A program made the position numbers and the translations under genes. The notes under the pieces were generated by a model. It was not told where the DNA came from. It was given only the letters and a program-made list of their open reading frames with translations, and searched no databases. DNA of 24,468 nt from Avimonoglobus sp965151315 (lineage in GTDB: Bacteria > Bacillota > Clostridia > UBA1381), in NCBI GenBank assembly GCA_965151315.1, contig CBCTZG010000041.1, positions 1 to 24,468 on the forward strand, written 5' to 3'. Positions 23,878-24,468 of the stretch are shown here, in pieces. The first letter of the stretch is position 1; every line of letters starts with the position of its first letter.

Positions 23878-23913
23878 TATCACTGGATTTAGTTTTCATA
23901 GCACAAATTCAAT
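23874..23913 (-). promoter_or_regulatory. Shared 40-bp element, copy B (putative YesN-like regulator site)
   Basis: An ungapped match to 16004-16043 (33 of 40). The minus strand has GTGCTA and GTGATA 21 bp apart. It overlaps the -35 box by four bases, a position typical of activators that touch polymerase. Confidence 0.7.
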
Positions 23914-23937
23914 CATTTCAAACAGCCTCAAAAGTAG

Positions 23938-23970
23938 TGAAAAAAGGGCGGGCATAGCGTCCCGCCCCTT
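23938..23970 (-). terminator. Terminator after acetylesterase-like gene
   Basis: GGGCGGG (23946-23952) pairs perfectly with CCCGCCC (23961-23967) around an 8-base loop; the A run at 23940-23945 gives T on the minus strand. It lies just past the stop at 23975 and separates that gene from the importer operon. Confidence 0.85.
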
Positions 23971-23974
23971 CTGT

Positions 23975-24468
23975 TCATTCCGCGCCGACTGCCGTCAAAA
24001 ACGGGCTGGCCGGCAGATCCGTGCTGTTATACAGAGTCACGCCGCCCTCTGCCGTGTAGCAGTAGGAGACAGATTCCGGCACAAGTTCGCCATCCCAGGT
24101 CAGGACAATATCCTCACCGTCAATCACCGCTTTTGCGCTGGCCTCCTGATCCCCGGCAATGACCCGGAATCCCGGGATCGCGTCATCTGTAGAATGCAGT
24201 CCCTCCGCAAAATCGTACCGGATCCGGATACTGTTGCCTTCTAATTGAATGGATTGCGGAATGGGGCCCATATATTGCAGGCCTTCCTCCCCGTAGGCAA
24301 TAGCCCGGGCCGCCAAAACCGCTCTTGCCGCAACCTGATCCTTATACGGCGGATGGATATCGTTGAGATCACACAGATCCACCGCGGAAACCATCGCTGT
24401 ATTGTCCACATTTTTCAGCGTGTTCAGCTGAGCGTTCCAGATGGGTGCAAAGTTATATCCATCCTTGG
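23975..24468 (-). CDS. Sialate O-acetylesterase-like (SASA/GDSL) protein, C-terminal part only
   Basis: Only the last 164 or so residues are in the window; the frame stays open to the right edge, so the gene begins outside. The visible stretch QLNTLKNVDNTAMVSAVDLCDLNDIHPPYKDQVAARAVLAARA contains the DxxDIHPxxK block of the SASA family, where Asp and His belong to the Ser-Asp-His triad; the Ser is expected in the missing part. A C-terminal beta domain follows. Such enzymes remove acetyl esters from sugars. Although a GTG at 24409 could be read as a start, it falls in the middle of conserved sequence and is not real. Position next to the locus suggests that the target glycan is acetylated. Confidence 0.8.
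   Translation of the reverse strand, partial: KDGYNFAPIWNAQLNTLKNVDNTAMVSAVDLCDLNDIHPPYKDQVAARAVLAARAIAYGEEGLQYMGPIPQSIQLEGNSIRIRYDFAEGLHSTDDAIPGFRVIAGDQEASAKAVIDGEDIVLTWDGELVPESVSYCYTAEGGVTLYNSTDLPASPFLTAVGAE

Noticed and set aside
1..24468. CRISPR array, rRNA or tRNA genes
   Set aside because: On reading through I saw no regularly spaced direct repeats, no tRNA cloverleaf and no rRNA sequence; this was by eye only.

Overview
The window looks like a chromosomal segment from a gut-type Firmicute of class Clostridia. Supporting signs are strong AGGAGG ribosome binding sites, sigma-A promoters, an Lpl/Ytc-type ABC sugar importer with no ATPase of its own, a YesM/YesN two-component pair, a CmpB-like membrane protein, and an ECF sigma/DUF4367 pair. 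I cannot name a genus. Every recognised gene is on the minus strand except one XRE regulator at 5743-6069, so the biological reading order runs from high to low coordinates.

Region 1 (24468 to 6189) is a carbohydrate utilisation locus. It begins with the C-terminal part of a GDSL/sialate O-acetylesterase-type enzyme cut by the window edge, followed by a terminator. Next comes a promoter and the operon: two importer permeases, a large secreted protein with SLH-like repeats, a secreted 1088-residue parallel beta-helix protein, the lipoprotein sugar-binding protein (with its own promoter and followed by a strong hairpin), a secreted 1031-residue beta-helix protein with a copper-amine-oxidase-like C-terminal domain, a 600-residue beta-helix protein without a signal peptide, and the YesN-like regulator and YesM-like kinase. 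The three beta-helix proteins are paralogues sharing two Asp-Asp motifs. The likely scheme is extracellular cleavage of an acetylated plant or host glycan, import of the product, then cytoplasmic finishing by the 600-residue paralogue. The two promoters of the locus carry the same 40-bp element (33 of 40 identical) at exactly the same distance from the -10 box, with GTGATA-like half-sites 21 bp apart. This is the best candidate for the binding site of the local YesN-like regulator.

Region 2 (6143 to 4842) is a compact divergent pair: a small XRE repressor (+) and a rare-looking regulator (-) that joins a sigma region-4-like helix-turn-helix, a coiled coil and an RNA polymerase alpha C-terminal-domain-like module. 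The 143-bp gap between them holds a perfect 21-bp inverted repeat. Each arm is itself a palindrome, giving four ATATGAT half-sites placed over a perfect consensus promoter (TTGACA-17-TATAAT). I regard this as the most system-like unexplained unit in the window.

Region 3 (4752 to 2688) is an ECF sigma factor, an overlapping membrane-anchored DUF4367 protein and a small secreted protein. It is followed by a structured 200-bp intergenic stretch with a perfect 20-bp inverted repeat and a possible 20-codon ORF.

Region 4 (2626 to 1) carries a CmpB-like membrane protein and then a yaaA / LacA-Maa type acetyltransferase / Bcp-type peroxiredoxin operon, ending at hairpin terminators. The first 286 bases hold hairpins and no recognisable gene.
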